This document shows positions 5,996 through 6,348 of a stretch of 6,348 nucleotides of DNA, piece by piece. The number at the start of each line of letters is the position of its first letter. Within the stretch, counting starts at the first letter, position 1. Under the pieces are notes generated by a model. The model made no database searches. It was not told the DNA's origin and was given only the letters and a program-made list of their open reading frames with translations. A program made the translations under genes and the position numbers. Origin of the DNA: JBFHRB01 sp041591915. Lineage in GTDB: Bacteria > Actinomycetota > Nitriliruptoria > Nitriliruptorales > Nitriliruptoraceae. The stretch spans positions 1 to 6,348 of the forward strand of contig JBFHRB010000197.1 of the NCBI GenBank assembly GCA_041591915.1, written 5' to 3'.

Positions 5996-6046
5996 ACGCT
6001 CGACTTCCACCGTAACCCGTCCGACGTCACCCGGACACCCGAGGTT

Positions 6047-6098
6047 GCGGTGCGCGGGGGTCGCGCGGTGGACGGGGGCCGTTGTGCGGTAGGCGGGG
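6047..6098. repeat. Three spaced copies of GCGGTNNNCGGGG in the divergent intergenic region
   Basis: Copies start at 6047, 6065 and 6086 (GCGGTGCGCGGGG, GCGGTGGACGGGG and GCGGTAGGCGGGG), at spacings of 18 and 21 bases, in the 151-base gap between the surface-protein gene and the RDD-like gene. Spacing near two helical turns would put the copies on about the same DNA face, as expected for a multi-site regulator. They could equally be decayed tandem duplications or composition-driven. No regulator is known from the sequence. The rest of the gap shows no gene or clear hairpin. Confidence 0.45.
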
Positions 6099-6122
6099 AC
6101 TCCGGCCGATCACGCCGGGGCG

Positions 6123-6128
6123 TACCGT
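6123..6128 (+). promoter_or_regulatory. Candidate -10 element of a leaderless RDD-like transcript
   Basis: TACCGT fits TANNNT and ends seven bases before the ATG at 6136, so transcription could start at or next to the start codon. No Shine-Dalgarno sequence is seen upstream of that ATG, consistent with leaderless initiation, which is common in actinobacteria. No clear -35 box is visible. Confidence 0.35.
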
Positions 6129-6135
6129 CCGTAGC

Positions 6136-6348
6136 ATGTCTGACTCCCCCTCCCCCACCCCTGCCATCCGTGAGGCCACGCGCGGCCGCCGGCTCGTCGC
6201 GTGGGGCCTCGACCTCCTCATCGCCGCCGCGGTCCTCGGCATCCCGTTGCTGCTGTTCGGGCTCAACGCCGTCGTCCGGGCGCGCGTGCTCGTGTCGACC
6301 GGCAGCCCGGTCCGCGGCGCGGTCGTGGCCTATGGGGCCCTCATCACC
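6136..6348 (+). CDS. Membrane protein, probably RDD family (5' part; gene runs off the right edge)
   Basis: Seventy-one residues are visible from an ATG at 6136. A short polar Ser/Pro-rich head (MSDSPSPTPAIREATRG) is followed by RRLVAWGLDLLIAAAVLG and a hydrophobic segment (about 24-48) that is a likely first transmembrane helix. The arrangement of an arginine just before the helix and an aspartate near its start (Arg19, Asp26) resembles the opening of RDD domains, a family of small multi-helix membrane proteins, some of which have been implicated in ion or solute transport. The later conserved Asp positions are outside the window, so the family call is tentative, while a membrane location is well supported. 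No Shine-Dalgarno site precedes the ATG; see the possible leaderless promoter at 6123. It diverges from the surface-protein gene, and no functional link is evident. Confidence 0.6.
   Translation, partial: MSDSPSPTPAIREATRGRRLVAWGLDLLIAAAVLGIPLLLFGLNAVVRARVLVSTGSPVRGAVVAYGALIT

Noticed and set aside
6056..6120. Four G-runs (6056, 6074, 6095, 6117) as a possible G-quadruplex
   Set aside because: The loops between runs are 13 to 18 bases, well beyond those of stable canonical quadruplexes, and runs of G are expected at this base composition.

Overview
The window is GC-rich throughout (roughly 70% by eye, with strong G/C preference at third codon positions). It has GTG starts, tight gene packing and a secreted protein carrying three cell-wall-binding type 2 repeats fused to an actinobacterial-type beta-propeller. 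This suggests the chromosome of a deep-branching actinobacterium (Nitriliruptoria, Euzebyales or Acidimicrobiia-like). That placement is an inference from composition and domain content; no marker gene is present. There is no tRNA, rRNA, CRISPR array, IS element or phage gene.

Layout: (1) 1-362, minus strand, the 5' part of a MoxR-family AAA+ ATPase gene that runs off the left edge. (2) 487-909, minus strand, a small HxlR-family winged-helix regulator with a possible C-terminal zinc site. (3) 910-1104, a divergent control region with unusually clear repeats: one ACTTGC and two GCAAGT half-sites, the latter inside a 13-bp direct repeat with 18-bp period. (4) 1105-2993, plus strand, two translationally coupled HtrA-like (S1C) trypsin-fold proteases, each with a C-terminal PDZ domain and neither with a signal peptide. 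(5) 2994-3015, a GC hairpin between convergent stop codons. (6) 3021-5984, minus strand, a 987-residue secreted protein with signal peptide, three CW_binding_2 repeats and a C-terminal beta-propeller of the 'VDEPDLVKTDG' family. (7) 5985-6135, a divergent intergenic region with three copies of GCGGTNNNCGGGG. (8) 6136-6348, plus strand, the start of a membrane protein that looks like an RDD-family member and runs off the right edge.

The most coherent unit is the HxlR regulator, its presumed operator and the divergent two-protease operon. I infer that the regulator controls the proteases, and perhaps itself, through the GCAAGT sites. The proteases look like cytoplasmic quality-control or regulatory enzymes, because they lack export signals, in contrast to the usual extracytoplasmic HtrA. 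The surface protein and the two partial genes have no obvious functional link to that unit. I found no clearly new defence or mobile system. The points most worth following are the regulator-protease module with its repeat architecture and the wall-binding/propeller fusion.
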